A stretch of 14,612 nt of DNA from Betaproteobacteria bacterium (lineage in GTDB: Bacteria; Pseudomonadota; Gammaproteobacteria; Burkholderiales; Rhodocyclaceae), in contig JAPTVL010000407.1 in the NCBI GenBank assembly GCA_028065725.1, positions 1-14,612 of the forward strand. Reading direction: 5' to 3'. Both the position numbers and the translations under genes were made by a program. The notes beneath the pieces were generated by a model, which was not told the DNA's origin, ran no database searches, and saw only the letters and a program-made list of their open reading frames with translations. Numbering within the stretch: the first letter of the stretch is position 1; the number at the start of each line of letters is the position of its first letter. This document shows positions 1 through 7,135 of the stretch, piece by piece.

Positions 1-18
1 ACGCCACCAGAAGCCCAT
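1..18 (-). CDS. phoR: Probable start of phoR, phosphate sensor histidine kinase (only 6 codons)
   Basis: Only the first six codons (MGFWWR) are in the window; the gene continues past base 1. An ATG at 18-16 is preceded by a good ribosome binding site (GGGAAGG, then TAAAC). It begins 30 bases after the phoB stop codon on the same strand. In proteobacteria phoR normally follows phoB directly, and PhoR proteins often begin with a short aromatic-rich stretch leading into a membrane segment. The ribosome binding site and start are seen; the identity rests almost entirely on position. Confidence 0.5.
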
Positions 19-48
19 GTTTACCTTCCCGAAAACCCGGTGGGCGGA

Positions 49-741
49 TTATCCCACTTCGGCCGAAAAGCGGTAGCCCGAGCCGCGCACGGTCTGGATC
101 AATTCGGCATGGCCGGACGGTTCCAGCGCCAGGCGCAGGCGGCGGATGTGGACGTCGACCGTGCGCTCCTCCACGAACACGTCGTCGCCCCACACCTGGT
201 CAAGCAGTTGGGTGCGCGAGTAGACGCGCTCGGGATGGGTCATGAAGAAGTGCAGCAGGCGGAACTCGGTCGGCCCCAGTTCCAGTGCCTGGCCTTTACC
301 CTGCACGCGGTGGCTGGTCGGATCCAGTCGCAGGCCATTGATTTCCACCGGCTCGTCGGTCATCTGCGGGGCGCGACGGCGCAGCACGGCCTTGATGCGC
401 GACACCAGTTCCCGCGGCGAAAACGGCTTGGTGATGTAGTCGTCGGCCCCGGTATCCAGCCCCAGCACCTTGTCACGCTCCTCGCCGCGGGCTGTCAGCA
501 TGATGATGGGGATGGGCTGGTAGCGTTCGTCGCTGCGCAGGCGCTTGCACAGGTCGATCCCCGACATGCCGGGCAGCATCCAGTCGAGCAGGATGACGTC
601 GGGCAGCGTGCTCTTGAGGAATTTCAGCGCATGCTCGGCGTCGCCGGCAGCGGTGACCTGGTGCCCGGCCTGCGCCAGATTGAATTTCAGCAGTTCCTGG
701 ATCCCGGGTTCGTCTTCGACCAGCAGAATATTGGCAGCCAT
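49..741 (-). CDS. phoB: PhoB, phosphate regulon response regulator
   Basis: This is a two-component DNA-binding regulator of 230 residues, the usual PhoB length. The N-terminal receiver domain (about 1-120) shows the acidic pocket E9/D10, phospho-acceptor D53 (in LLDWMLPG), the switch threonine T83 and K105 in TKPF. The C-terminal half (about 130-227) is an OmpR/PhoB winged helix, with [13 protein letters not shown], the [11 protein letters not shown] recognition helix and TVRGSGYRF at the end. The match to PhoB is close along the whole length, including the PhoB-typical DLCKRLR and [17 protein letters not shown] three-repeat Pho box lies 35 bases upstream, which points to autoregulation, and a probable phoR follows. 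When phosphate is low, PhoR would phosphorylate D53 and PhoB would activate phosphate-scavenging genes. Confidence 0.95.
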   Translation of the reverse strand: MAANILLVEDEPGIQELLKFNLAQAGHQVTAAGDAEHALKFLKSTLPDVILLDWMLPGMSGIDLCKRLRSDERYQPIPIIMLTARGEERDKVLGLDTGADDYITKPFSPRELVSRIKAVLRRRAPQMTDEPVEINGLRLDPTSHRVQGKGQALELGPTEFRLLHFFMTHPERVYSRTQLLDQVWGDDVFVEERTVDVHIRRLRLALEPSGHAELIQTVRGSGYRFSAEVG

Positions 742-776
742 GGCAGTTCCACGCGTGTTTGGATGGTGGCCATCCT

Positions 777-805
777 ATGACAGCAGTATGACCGATTTAT
801 GACAG
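777..805 (-). promoter_or_regulatory. Pho box (three 7-base direct repeats) upstream of phoB
   Basis: Reading the minus strand, three repeats occur at an exact 11-base period: CTGTCAT (805-799), CGGTCAT (794-788) and CTGTCAT (783-777), separated by 4-base A/T-rich or mixed spacers. The known PhoB site is two CTGTCAT-like repeats 11 bases apart with an A/T-rich spacer, so this amounts to two overlapping Pho boxes. It lies 35 bases before the phoB start, where PhoB would activate its own transcription. It is also 75 bases upstream of ubiE, but the repeat orientation favours phoB. Confidence 0.9.
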
Positions 806-879
806 CCGATGCGTCTGCCCAAGCCTTGCCAGCCCGTGCGCTGGTAGAATTCCCGGCTGATCCGCTCATCCCCACTGCC

Positions 880-1614
880 ATGGATAAAACCACCCACTTC
901 GGCTACAAGCAGGTTGCCGAATCCGAAAAGGCCGCCAAGGTGGCGGAGGTCTTCCATTCCGTTGCCGCACAATACGACATCATGAACGACCTGATGTCGG
1001 CCGGCCTGCACCGGTTGTGGAAGCGCTTTGCGGTGGCACAGGCGGGCCTGCGGCCGGGAATGAAGGTGCTCGACGTCGCCGGCGGTACTGCCGACCTGAC
1101 GCGGCTGTTCCTGAAGGAAGTCGGCGAAACCGGCACCGTGCTGCTCACCGACATCAACTTTTCCATGCTGCGCGAAGGCCGCGACCGCATGCTGAACGAG
1201 GGCAGAACGCCCCCCACCGTGCAGTGCGATGGTGAGCGGCTGCCTTTCCCGGACAATTATTTCGATTGCGTCTCGGTTGCCTTCGGCCTCAGGAACATGA
1301 CCCACAAGGACCAGGCGCTGGCCGAGATGAACCGTGTGCTGAAACCGGGCGGACGTCTGCTGGTGCTGGAGTTCTCCAAGGTGTGGAAGCCGCTGGAGCC
1401 GGCTTACGATCTGTACTCGTTCAAGCTGCTGCCGCTGATGGGCAAGCTCGTCGCCAGGGACGCCGCGAGCTACCAGTACCTGGCCGAGTCGATCCGCATG
1501 CACCCCGGGCAGGAAGAGCTGAAAAGCATGATGGAAGCCGCCGGCTTCGCCAAGGTCAGCTATCACAACCTGACCGCCGGCGTGGTCGCCCTGCACCGTG
1601 GCTTTAAAGTTTAA
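880..1614 (+). CDS. ubiE: UbiE, demethoxy-ubiquinol/demethylmenaquinol C-methyltransferase
   Basis: UbiE is a SAM-dependent C-methyltransferase that methylates 2-polyprenyl-6-methoxy-1,4-benzoquinol in ubiquinone synthesis (and demethylmenaquinol where present). The 244-residue protein has the class I methyltransferase fold: motif [12 protein letters not shown] (about 63-73), acidic D91 after the second strand, [12 protein letters not shown] (about 118-129), FGLRNMT (135-141) and [14 protein letters not shown] (154-167). The family-specific ends are present, TTHFGY near the start and [12 protein letters not shown] near the C terminus. I chose ATG 880 because MDKTTHFG matches the usual UbiE N terminus. 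An in-frame ATG at 799 would add 27 residues foreign to the family and would lie inside the Pho box. It heads the ubiE-ubiJ-ubiB operon. Confidence 0.95.
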   Translation: MDKTTHFGYKQVAESEKAAKVAEVFHSVAAQYDIMNDLMSAGLHRLWKRFAVAQAGLRPGMKVLDVAGGTADLTRLFLKEVGETGTVLLTDINFSMLREGRDRMLNEGRTPPTVQCDGERLPFPDNYFDCVSVAFGLRNMTHKDQALAEMNRVLKPGGRLLVLEFSKVWKPLEPAYDLYSFKLLPLMGKLVARDAASYQYLAESIRMHPGQEELKSMMEAAGFAKVSYHNLTAGVVALHRGFKV

Positions 1615-1629
1615 GCGGGGCTTCAAGGT

Positions 1630-2208
1630 TTGATCACTGAAGCCCTGTTCGAACGCAGCCTCAACCACCTGCTGCGGCAGTCGCCCGGCGCGGCCGAGGC
1701 GCTCGTCCGCCATGCGGGATGCAGCGTGCGCTTCGATCTCACGCTGGCGCAGTTCGATTTCCGCATTGCCGACGACGGCTGTTTTTCCGAGGCGGTGGTC
1801 GACACGCCCGACGCCATCATCCGCCCCACCGCCGCGCTCCTCACCCGCCTGCCGTTTTTCGGCCGCGAGGCGCTTCGCGACGCCGACTACAGCGGCGATC
1901 CGGCCTTGCTCGCCACGCTGGATCGCGTCTTCAAGCAGCTGGACTGGGACGTCGAAGCCGACCTCGCGCCGCTCGTCGGCGACATCGCCGCGCATCGTTT
2001 GCACACCCTTGGGCGCGACGCCCTCGCCGGCATCGTCCACACGGTTGCTGCGCTCGGTCGCAATGCCAGCGAATATGCAGTCGAGGAAGCCGAACTGATG
2101 GCGCGCGGCATCGATGTTGGCCGCTTTAACCATGAAGTGGACAGGCTGGCCGACGACGTGGCGCGGCTGGACGCCCGCCTGCGGCGGCTGGAAGCAGGCG
2201 ACGCATGA
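1630..2208 (+). CDS. ubiJ: UbiJ, ubiquinone biosynthesis accessory factor (SCP2 domain)
   Basis: This 192-residue protein sits between ubiE and ubiB, the same order as in E. coli (ubiE-yigP/ubiJ-ubiB). UbiJ is not an enzyme. With UbiK it is thought to bind the lipid intermediate and help assemble the soluble Ubi complex. The first two thirds fit an SCP2 lipid-binding domain, alternating strands and ending in an [21 protein letters not shown] segment. The last 30 residues form a heptad-patterned helix ([23 protein letters not shown]), matching the C-terminal coiled coil that pairs with UbiK. The start appears to be TTG at 1630, 15 bases after ubiE, with GCGGGG upstream. The stop overlaps the ubiB ATG by 4 bases (ATGA). 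Confidence 0.85.
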   Translation: MITEALFERSLNHLLRQSPGAAEALVRHAGCSVRFDLTLAQFDFRIADDGCFSEAVVDTPDAIIRPTAALLTRLPFFGREALRDADYSGDPALLATLDRVFKQLDWDVEADLAPLVGDIAAHRLHTLGRDALAGIVHTVAALGRNASEYAVEEAELMARGIDVGRFNHEVDRLADDVARLDARLRRLEAGDA

Positions 2209-3749
2209 AACTGCTGCGCCTCGTCCGCATCCTCACCGTCGGCCTGCGTTTCGGACTGGAGGAATTCTTCCTCGGCCACGAGCGGGTGCGCCCACTGCGC
2301 TGGCTGGTGCGCGCCACGCTGTTCTGGCGCCCGCTTGCCGAACCGCGCGGGGTGCGCCTGCGCCGCGCACTGGAGGCGCTGGGCCCGATTTTCGTCAAGT
2401 TCGGGCAGATGCTCTCCACCCGGCGCGATCTGGTGCCGCTCGACATCGCCGACGAGCTCGCCCAACTGCAGGACCGGGTGCCGCCCTTCCCCTCCGCCGA
2501 GGCCATCGCCACATTGGAAGCGGCCTACAAAAAACCGCTGTCGGAAGTCTTTGCCGAATTCGATGCCACCCCGGTCGCCTCCGCCTCGGTGGCGCAGGTG
2601 CACTTCGCGCGCCTGCATTCATCCCCGCCAGGGGGCGACGGCACGGCTGTAGCGGTGAAAGTGCTGCGTCCCGGCATCGCGCCGGTGATTGCGCACGACG
2701 TGTCGCTGCTGTATGCCGCCGCCGGTCTGATCGAAAAGCTGTTCGCCGACGGCAAGCGCCTGCGCCCGCGCGAAGTGATCAGCGAATTCGAAAAGCATCT
2801 GGAAGACGAACTCGACCTGATGCGCGAAGCCGCCAACTGCTCGCAGTTGCGGCGCAACTTCACCGATTCGCCGCTGCTCCTGGTGCCGGGGGTGTACTGG
2901 GATTACTGCGACCACGCCGTCATGGTGATGGACCGCATGGACGGCATCCCGGTGAGCCAGATCGAGCGCCTGCGCGAATCCGGCGTGAACATTCCCAAGC
3001 TCGCCGCCACCGGCGTCGAGATCTTTTTCACCCAGGTGTTCCGCGACGGCTTCTTCCATGCCGACATGCACCCCGGCAACATCCTGGTGCGCCCCGGTTC
3101 CGAGCAGTACATCGCGCTCGACTTCGGCATCATGGGCACGCTCACCGAGGTCGACAAGCAGTACCTCGCGCGCAACTTCCTCGCCTTCTTCCGCCGCGAC
3201 TACAAGGGCGTCGCGCTGGCTCACCTGGAATCGGGCTGGGTGCCGGCCGACACCCGCATCGACGAGTTGGAGGCCGCGGTGCGCGCGGTGTGCGAGCCGG
3301 TGTTCGATCGCCCGCTGAAGGACATTTCCTTTGGCCGCGTGCTGTTGCAACTGTTCCAGGCTTCGCGCCGCTTCAACGTGGAAATCCAGCCGCAGCTGGT
3401 CTTATTGCAGAAAACCCTGCTCAACATCGAAGGCCTCGGCCGCCAGCTCGACCCCGAGCTCGACCTGTGGAAAACCGCCAAGCCCTTCCTCGAGCGCTGG
3501 ATGAACGAACAGATCGGCTGGCGCGCGCTGGTGAAGAACCTGCAGGCCGAGGCGCCCAGGTGGGCCGCGCTGCTGCCGCAGCTGCCGCGCCTGGCGCACC
3601 ATGCGCTGAACGAAAACCGGCTGGCCCAGCTGGAAGCCGGCCTCACCCTCATGCTGCGCCAGCAGCACGCGCGCAATCGCTGGCTCGGCACCATCGCCGG
3701 CCTGCTGGCTGTGCTGACGGCCGCCACCCTCTATTTCATTCTGCGATAA
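2205..3749 (+). CDS. ubiB: UbiB, ABC1/ADCK/UbiB-family atypical kinase/ATPase for ubiquinone synthesis
   Basis: This 514-residue protein belongs to the UbiB atypical protein-kinase-like family, needed for ubiquinone synthesis and thought to use ATP hydrolysis to extract lipid intermediates from the membrane. Hallmarks are the KxGQ motif ([11 protein letters not shown], about 63-73), the alanine-rich nucleotide loop ASASVAQVH (about 125-133), the lysine in [10 protein letters not shown] (K152), the following E202, the catalytic-loop-like HADMHPGN (285-292) and DFG (306-308). The C terminus carries a hydrophobic helix (about residues 492-513, [19 protein letters not shown]), a single membrane anchor at the family's usual place. 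Its ATG overlaps the ubiJ stop, indicating translational coupling. Length and motifs are complete. Confidence 0.94.
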   Translation: MKLLRLVRILTVGLRFGLEEFFLGHERVRPLRWLVRATLFWRPLAEPRGVRLRRALEALGPIFVKFGQMLSTRRDLVPLDIADELAQLQDRVPPFPSAEAIATLEAAYKKPLSEVFAEFDATPVASASVAQVHFARLHSSPPGGDGTAVAVKVLRPGIAPVIAHDVSLLYAAAGLIEKLFADGKRLRPREVISEFEKHLEDELDLMREAANCSQLRRNFTDSPLLLVPGVYWDYCDHAVMVMDRMDGIPVSQIERLRESGVNIPKLAATGVEIFFTQVFRDGFFHADMHPGNILVRPGSEQYIALDFGIMGTLTEVDKQYLARNFLAFFRRDYKGVALAHLESGWVPADTRIDELEAAVRAVCEPVFDRPLKDISFGRVLLQLFQASRRFNVEIQPQLVLLQKTLLNIEGLGRQLDPELDLWKTAKPFLERWMNEQIGWRALVKNLQAEAPRWAALLPQLPRLAHHALNENRLAQLEAGLTLMLRQQHARNRWLGTIAGLLAVLTAATLYFILR

Positions 3750-3758
3750 GGACTCGCC

Positions 3759-5210
3759 ATGCTGATCGGATTCGTCGTTCTATACCTTGTTCTCTCCATC
3801 GGCATCGGCCTCTATGCCGCCACCAAGGTCCACAGCGCTAGCGACTACATCACCGCCGGCCGCTCGCTGCCTATGGTCGTCGTCGTCGCCATGGTGTTCG
3901 CCACCTGGTTCGGTGCCGAGACGGTGCTCGGCATCCCCGCCACCTTCCTCAACGAAAACCTCGGCGGAACGATTTCCGACCCCTTCGGGGCCTCGCTCGC
4001 GCTGATCCTGTTTGGGCTTTTCTTTGCCCGGCCGCTGTACCGCATGAAGCTCATCACCCTGGGCGACTTCTTTCGTCAGCGCTACAACCGCCCGGTCGAG
4101 GTGGTGATTTCGTCGGCGATCGCGCTGTCCTACCTGGGCTGGGTGTCGGCCCAGGTGGTGGCGCTGGGGCTGGTGTTCAACGTCCTGTCCGATGGCATGA
4201 TCAGCCAGCAGGAAGGGGTTCTCATCGGCGCGGCGGTAGTGCTCCTTTACACCCTGTTCGGCGGCATGTGGTCGGTGGCGCTGACCACCCTGGTGCAAAT
4301 GACCGTGATCGTCGCAGGCCTGCTGTGGATTGCCAAACTGGTCGGCGACATGCCGGAAGTGGGCGGGATCGCGCCGGTGATCGAGCACGCCTTTGCTGCC
4401 GGCAAGTTCGAATTCTGGCCGCCGCTGGAATGGGCGGCGATCGTCACCTTCGTCGCCGGTCTCCTGACCATGGGACTGGGCTCGATCCCGCAGCAGGACG
4501 TGTTCCAGCGCGCCAACGCCAGCAAATCCGAGCGCATCGCGGTGTGGGGCACGGTCATCGGCGGCGCGCTGTATTTCCTGTTCGCCGCCGTGCCGATCTA
4601 CCTCACCTATTCCGCCACCCTGGTCGACCCGGCCATGACCACAGCCGTGCTGGCCGACGACGTCCAGCTGGTGCTGCCCACGTTCGTCAAGACCCACCTG
4701 CCGTTTTACGCGCAGATCATTTTTTACGGCGCCCTGCTCTCGGTCATCATGTCCACCGCCTCTGGCACCCTGCTGGCGCCGTCGGTCACTATTTCGGAAA
4801 ACATCATCAAGGAATTCATGCCGCACCACCGCATGAGCCAGAAAAAGCTGCTGTGGATCACCCGCAGCGTCGTCGTCGCCTTCACCGTGCTGGTGGTGCT
4901 GTATTCGCTGTGGTCGCTCGAGTCCGAAACCAGCATCCATCAGATGGTGGAGAACGCATATAAGGTCACCCTGGCCTGCGCCTTCGTTCCACTGGTGGCC
5001 GGTCTGTACTGGAAACGCGCCAGCAACCTGGGGGCGGGGCTTTCCATCGTGCTGGGGTTCGGTTGCTGGATTGCGATGGAATTCGTCGCCCCCGATGCCA
5101 CCCTGCCGCCGCAGTTTGCCGGTTTCCTGGCAAGTGCGGCGGGCATGCTTGCAGGCTCGCTGGCCCCGCAGCGTTTCGGCGGGCATCGCCGCCACCCCGA
5201 GCACGCTTGA
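3759..5210 (+). CDS. Sodium:solute symporter family (SSS/SLC5) transporter, substrate unknown
   Basis: This is an inner-membrane transporter of 483 residues with about 13 hydrophobic segments, starting immediately at the N terminus. Family features are SASDYITAGRSLP after helix 1, the FGGMWSVALTTLVQ segment (167-180), QQDVFQRANASKSE (245-258) and LSVIMSTASGTLLAPSVTISENI (327-349), which matches the helix carrying the Na2-site serines. The usual threonine-aspartate of the T-x-GG...TD..Q motif reads TT here. ATG 3759 follows the ubiB stop by 9 bases, with AAGGA at 3748-3752 overlapping that stop, so it is probably cotranscribed with the ubi genes. SSS proteins carry sugars, amino acids, pantothenate, acetate and others; I cannot tell the substrate. 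The C-terminal 15 residues are basic and cytoplasmic-looking. Confidence 0.85.
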   Translation: MLIGFVVLYLVLSIGIGLYAATKVHSASDYITAGRSLPMVVVVAMVFATWFGAETVLGIPATFLNENLGGTISDPFGASLALILFGLFFARPLYRMKLITLGDFFRQRYNRPVEVVISSAIALSYLGWVSAQVVALGLVFNVLSDGMISQQEGVLIGAAVVLLYTLFGGMWSVALTTLVQMTVIVAGLLWIAKLVGDMPEVGGIAPVIEHAFAAGKFEFWPPLEWAAIVTFVAGLLTMGLGSIPQQDVFQRANASKSERIAVWGTVIGGALYFLFAAVPIYLTYSATLVDPAMTTAVLADDVQLVLPTFVKTHLPFYAQIIFYGALLSVIMSTASGTLLAPSVTISENIIKEFMPHHRMSQKKLLWITRSVVVAFTVLVVLYSLWSLESETSIHQMVENAYKVTLACAFVPLVAGLYWKRASNLGAGLSIVLGFGCWIAMEFVAPDATLPPQFAGFLASAAGMLAGSLAPQRFGGHRRHPEHA

Positions 5211-5480
5211 TCTGCGCCTAAACCTTGGGCAGCAATACTGCCTGAACCGAGCGACCCACCCGCCACTTCGGCGGCTTCGCCGCGTTTGAACATGCCAGAT
5301 ATGCCGCCAAGACAGGCTGATTCTGCACCCTGACCCGCCCATCGTGCTGCGGCAACGCCACCATTTGCGCATCCCACGGAATTCGATCAGCAGGACGCAG
5401 GATGAATTGCGCTGAACACCAGCTTCCTGTGTCGTGCCCCGACCGAGGCAGACTCAATTCAGGCCGAACCGAACTCACAT
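5211..5480. other. Intergenic stretch with an unrecognised minus-strand open frame (5218-5478)
   Basis: No convincing gene is seen. A minus-strand frame of 86 codons from a GTG at 5478 to 5218 has no visible ribosome binding site and no family I recognise. Its C-terminal half (RIPWDAQMVALP... to PPKWRVGRSVQAVLLPKV) looks more protein-like than most shadow frames, so it may be the tail of a decayed gene or mobile element. A short GC hairpin at 5271-5283 (GCGGC/GCCGC) lies 60 bases after the symporter stop, but it has only a weak T run and is a poor terminator candidate. Confidence 0.25.
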
Positions 5481-5501
5481 AGTGTCAGGAATTTTTACAC
5501 T
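5481..5501 (+). promoter_or_regulatory. Putative activator site (UAS) for the first PEP-CTERM gene
   Basis: An imperfect palindrome with arms AGTGT and ACACT separated by 11 bases. It shares the pattern TGTCnnnAAnTTTTACACT with 6902-6922, upstream of the second PEP-CTERM gene. Its right edge is 96 bases before the GG of the -24 element; the other site is at 97 bases. Position and dyad symmetry fit an enhancer for a sigma-54 activator. PrsR, the response regulator tied to exosortase systems, is a candidate by inference only. Confidence 0.5.
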
Positions 5502-5595
5502 TTCTTAATGAGCCGATACGTGTCCAGCGTAGACCACACAATCATTCGATCGCAAAGTGCTGAAATAAAAAGACATTTACAGCGCGCCACCCCGG

Positions 5596-5612
5596 TGGCA
5601 TGAAGCGTGCTT
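5596..5612 (+). promoter_or_regulatory. Sigma-54 (-24/-12) promoter of the first PEP-CTERM gene
   Basis: TGGCATGAAGCGTGCTT carries the invariant GG (5597-5598) and GC (5609-5610) with exactly 10 bases between them, as RpoN promoters require (consensus TGGCAC-N5-TTGC). The same TGGCATGAA...TGCT pattern stands before the second PEP-CTERM gene. Transcription would begin near 5622, leaving a leader of about 105 bases before ATG 5727. Confidence 0.75.
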
Positions 5613-5726
5613 GCTCACTTACACGAAGCAGGCAACAAGAGTTATGGTCGGGCATGTACTGAAATCGCGCAACAAACGCCACTTTGGCAATGCCCTTGTG
5701 AACTTAACAACAAAAGGAGTTAGATC

Positions 5727-6596
5727 ATGAAAATATCCGGAAAAATACGGGTCGCCGTTGCGACAGTGTTCTTGGGCATACTCGCCCCAACAGCCGGCCA
5801 CGCGGCGGAGATTCTGGCCGTCAACACAGGCGGTCGTCTTCAACTCGGCTGGTTGAATCTGTTCCAGAACACCTTTGGTGATACCGTCACGGTTATCAAC
5901 TCTTGGGCGGCTGCGCCGGCCAACCTTTCCGCCTACGACATCGTGTGGGATGGCGACTACTCTACCAACCCCGGCGCGGCTGTTGCAACCAGCGTAATCA
6001 ACTTCGTAAACGGCGGCGGCGGCTTCTACGGCCAGGTCGAGCGGCCCTGTTGCGAAACCCACAATGCCTGGGTCACGGGTATATTCCGGACCCTGACCGG
6101 TGACAATGCCCTGCTGTTTGGCGCTGCCGGTGACAGCCCCAGCCCGAATACCGTCGCCACATTCCTGACGCCAGACAGCACCATCCTGATCGACCCCAAC
6201 GACATACGCCTGACGACTTCCAACATCTCGGCCCCCGGTCAACTGGCTGTCTCGGATGAGTCGAGGGTCTTTGCAAAACAACTTGTCGCAGGCGGATTCA
6301 ATGTCGGTGTCGCCTATGCAACAGAGGATTTGGTTAACAATGCGGGAAGAATCGTGGCAATCAGCGATATCGACTGGCTGAGCGGGATCAGCGCTGATGA
6401 AGCCAACCAGCTGGAAAATATCCGCAAATTCCTGCTTTCAGGTGAGCCCTTGCCCCCAGGATGCGGCGAAGATCCCACCCAGCCCGGATGCGAACCTGGC
6501 GGTGGCGGTGGCAGCGTGCCCGAGCCCGCCTCTCTCGCGCTGCTCGGCATCGGCCTCGCCGGCCTCGGTGCCATGCGCCGCCGCAAGACGGCCTGA
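5727..6596 (+). CDS. PEP-CTERM sorting-domain protein with a flavodoxin/GATase-like extracellular domain
   Basis: This 289-residue exported protein has a signal peptide (MKISGKIRVAV..., cleavage near A26 in GHA-AEIL) and a C-terminal exosortase tag starting at about residue 264: VPEP, a hydrophobic helix, then RRRKTA. The tag is normally processed by an exosortase (XrtA/EpsH) during export to the surface or exopolysaccharide matrix. The middle (about 28-235) reads as an alternating alpha/beta domain (ILAVNTGG, YDIVWDGDY, VINFVNGGGGFYG, GRIVAISDIDWL), reminiscent of ThuA/DUF4350 or class I glutaminase-like folds; I am not certain. A Cys-Cys pair occurs in VERPCCET and two more cysteines in CGEDPTQPGCEP, just before a Gly linker. 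The AGGAG at 5715-5719 fixes the start. It has its own sigma-54-type promoter and terminator. Confidence 0.88.
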   Translation: MKISGKIRVAVATVFLGILAPTAGHAAEILAVNTGGRLQLGWLNLFQNTFGDTVTVINSWAAAPANLSAYDIVWDGDYSTNPGAAVATSVINFVNGGGGFYGQVERPCCETHNAWVTGIFRTLTGDNALLFGAAGDSPSPNTVATFLTPDSTILIDPNDIRLTTSNISAPGQLAVSDESRVFAKQLVAGGFNVGVAYATEDLVNNAGRIVAISDIDWLSGISADEANQLENIRKFLLSGEPLPPGCGEDPTQPGCEPGGGGGSVPEPASLALLGIGLAGLGAMRRRKTA

Positions 6597-6619
6597 ACCG
6601 GAGCGCCTGAAGCAAACAA

Positions 6620-6648
6620 AACGGCGACCAACAGGTCGCCGTTTTTTA
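6620..6648 (+). terminator. Rho-independent terminator after the first PEP-CTERM gene
   Basis: A perfect 10-base-pair stem, AACGGCGACC (6620-6629) with GGTCGCCGTT (6634-6643), has a 4-base loop AACA and a run of six T (6642-6647). It starts 24 bases after the stop codon. Confidence 0.93.
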
Positions 6649-6654
6649 TTCCTG

Positions 6655-6760
6655 CACACGGGTGAGCCCAGATCCCCCCGCGCCAGCTTGAGCGGGATCT
6701 TTGCACCGCCTCGTCGAGCCAAGCTTTGTCGCGTCAGCCAACGGGGTTTTCATGCATTCC
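6655..6760 (-). pseudogene. Relic of the 3' end of the APS-kinase fusion gene
   Basis: The stretch resembles the 3' end of the fusion gene found intact at 7992 onward. The core 6683-6720 aligns with 8015-8054 at 35 of 40 columns (3 mismatches, 2 one-base gaps), including the 16-base run TGCACCGCCTCGTCGA. Weaker similarity extends left through the former stop region (GTGAGCCCAGAT against GTCAGCGCAGAT) to a shared CCTGCA right after each terminator, and possibly right to a shared GGGTTTTC. On the minus strand it once encoded the end of the protein (DEAVQ... to YLR), but indels break the frame and the stop codon is changed. It lies in the same position relative to the first PEP-CTERM gene as the real gene does to the second. 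Confidence 0.75.
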
Positions 6761-6901
6761 TTGGCCAGAACGGTCTGGACGCCTGAGCGCCCAGGCATCC
6801 AGCACGCTCAAAGTCGCGTTGGCCGGCCTTTCATCTTTTTCCATGTCATGCCAAAAAAGTGCCGCGCCTGAGTGGGATGCGCCATCCTCACGCAAGAGAG
6901 G
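6761..6901. other. Intergenic region upstream of the second PEP-CTERM gene, no gene seen
   Basis: After the relic there is no supportable coding frame, and overlapping short frames have no ribosome binding site or recognisable product. The sequence becomes A/T-richer towards the promoter (especially 6970-7010), in contrast to the GC-rich genes around it. Nothing else is recognised here. Confidence 0.5.
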
Positions 6902-6922
6902 CTTGTCGATAACTTTTACACT
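6902..6922 (+). promoter_or_regulatory. Putative activator site (UAS) for the second PEP-CTERM gene
   Basis: It matches the element at 5481-5501 at 15 of 21 positions, sharing TGTC, AA and the block TTTTACACT. The ACACT half-site is intact but the left half is weaker (TTGTC in place of AGTGTC). Its right edge lies 97 bases before the GG of the -24 element, one base different from the first gene. The shared spacing is the main reason to call it. Confidence 0.45.
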
Positions 6923-7017
6923 TCAACCGCTTTCGTGAGCGCAAAGCAGTGAACAAAAGCGAGGGCCACGCTATAACACTTTGTAATAAATTAATATTTT
7001 TTAATCACACAGGATGC

Positions 7018-7034
7018 TGGCATGAATGATGCTC
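7018..7034 (+). promoter_or_regulatory. Sigma-54 (-24/-12) promoter of the second PEP-CTERM gene
   Basis: TGGCATGAATGATGCTC has GG (7019-7020) and GC (7031-7032) exactly 10 bases apart, and 13 of 17 positions are identical to the element at 5596-5612. An A/T-rich stretch directly upstream (6970-7010) could favour DNA bending. The predicted leader is about 90 bases. Confidence 0.72.
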
Positions 7035-7135
7035 AATGTAGTTCAGACGGCGCAAAGGACAGCATGGGAACAAAAAGTCTTTGAAACCGGCCCGGATCAT
7101 AGCTCGTGTCCTTCCAACTTCATGCGAGGCTAATC

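Noticed and set aside
820..850. Sigma-70-like promoter for ubiE (TTGCCA ... TAGAAT)
   Set aside because: The spacer is only 13 bases, too short for a normal -35/-10 pair.
799..879. Longer ubiE start at ATG 799
   Set aside because: It would add 27 residues unlike any UbiE N terminus and place coding sequence within the Pho box.
775..2133. Minus-strand open frame of 452 codons opposite ubiE and ubiJ
   Set aside because: Shadow of ubiE/ubiJ, with low-complexity charged translation, no recognisable motif, and overlap of the Pho box.
3780..5372. Minus-strand open frame of 530 codons opposite the symporter
   Set aside because: Its His/Arg/Gly/Gln-rich composition is typical of the reverse of a hydrophobic GC-rich gene.
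5551..6946. CGCAAAG plus TGAA motif shared upstream of both PEP-CTERM genes (5551 and 6940)
   Set aside because: The spacing to the promoters differs by over 30 bases, unlike the TTTTACACT element, so chance is likely.
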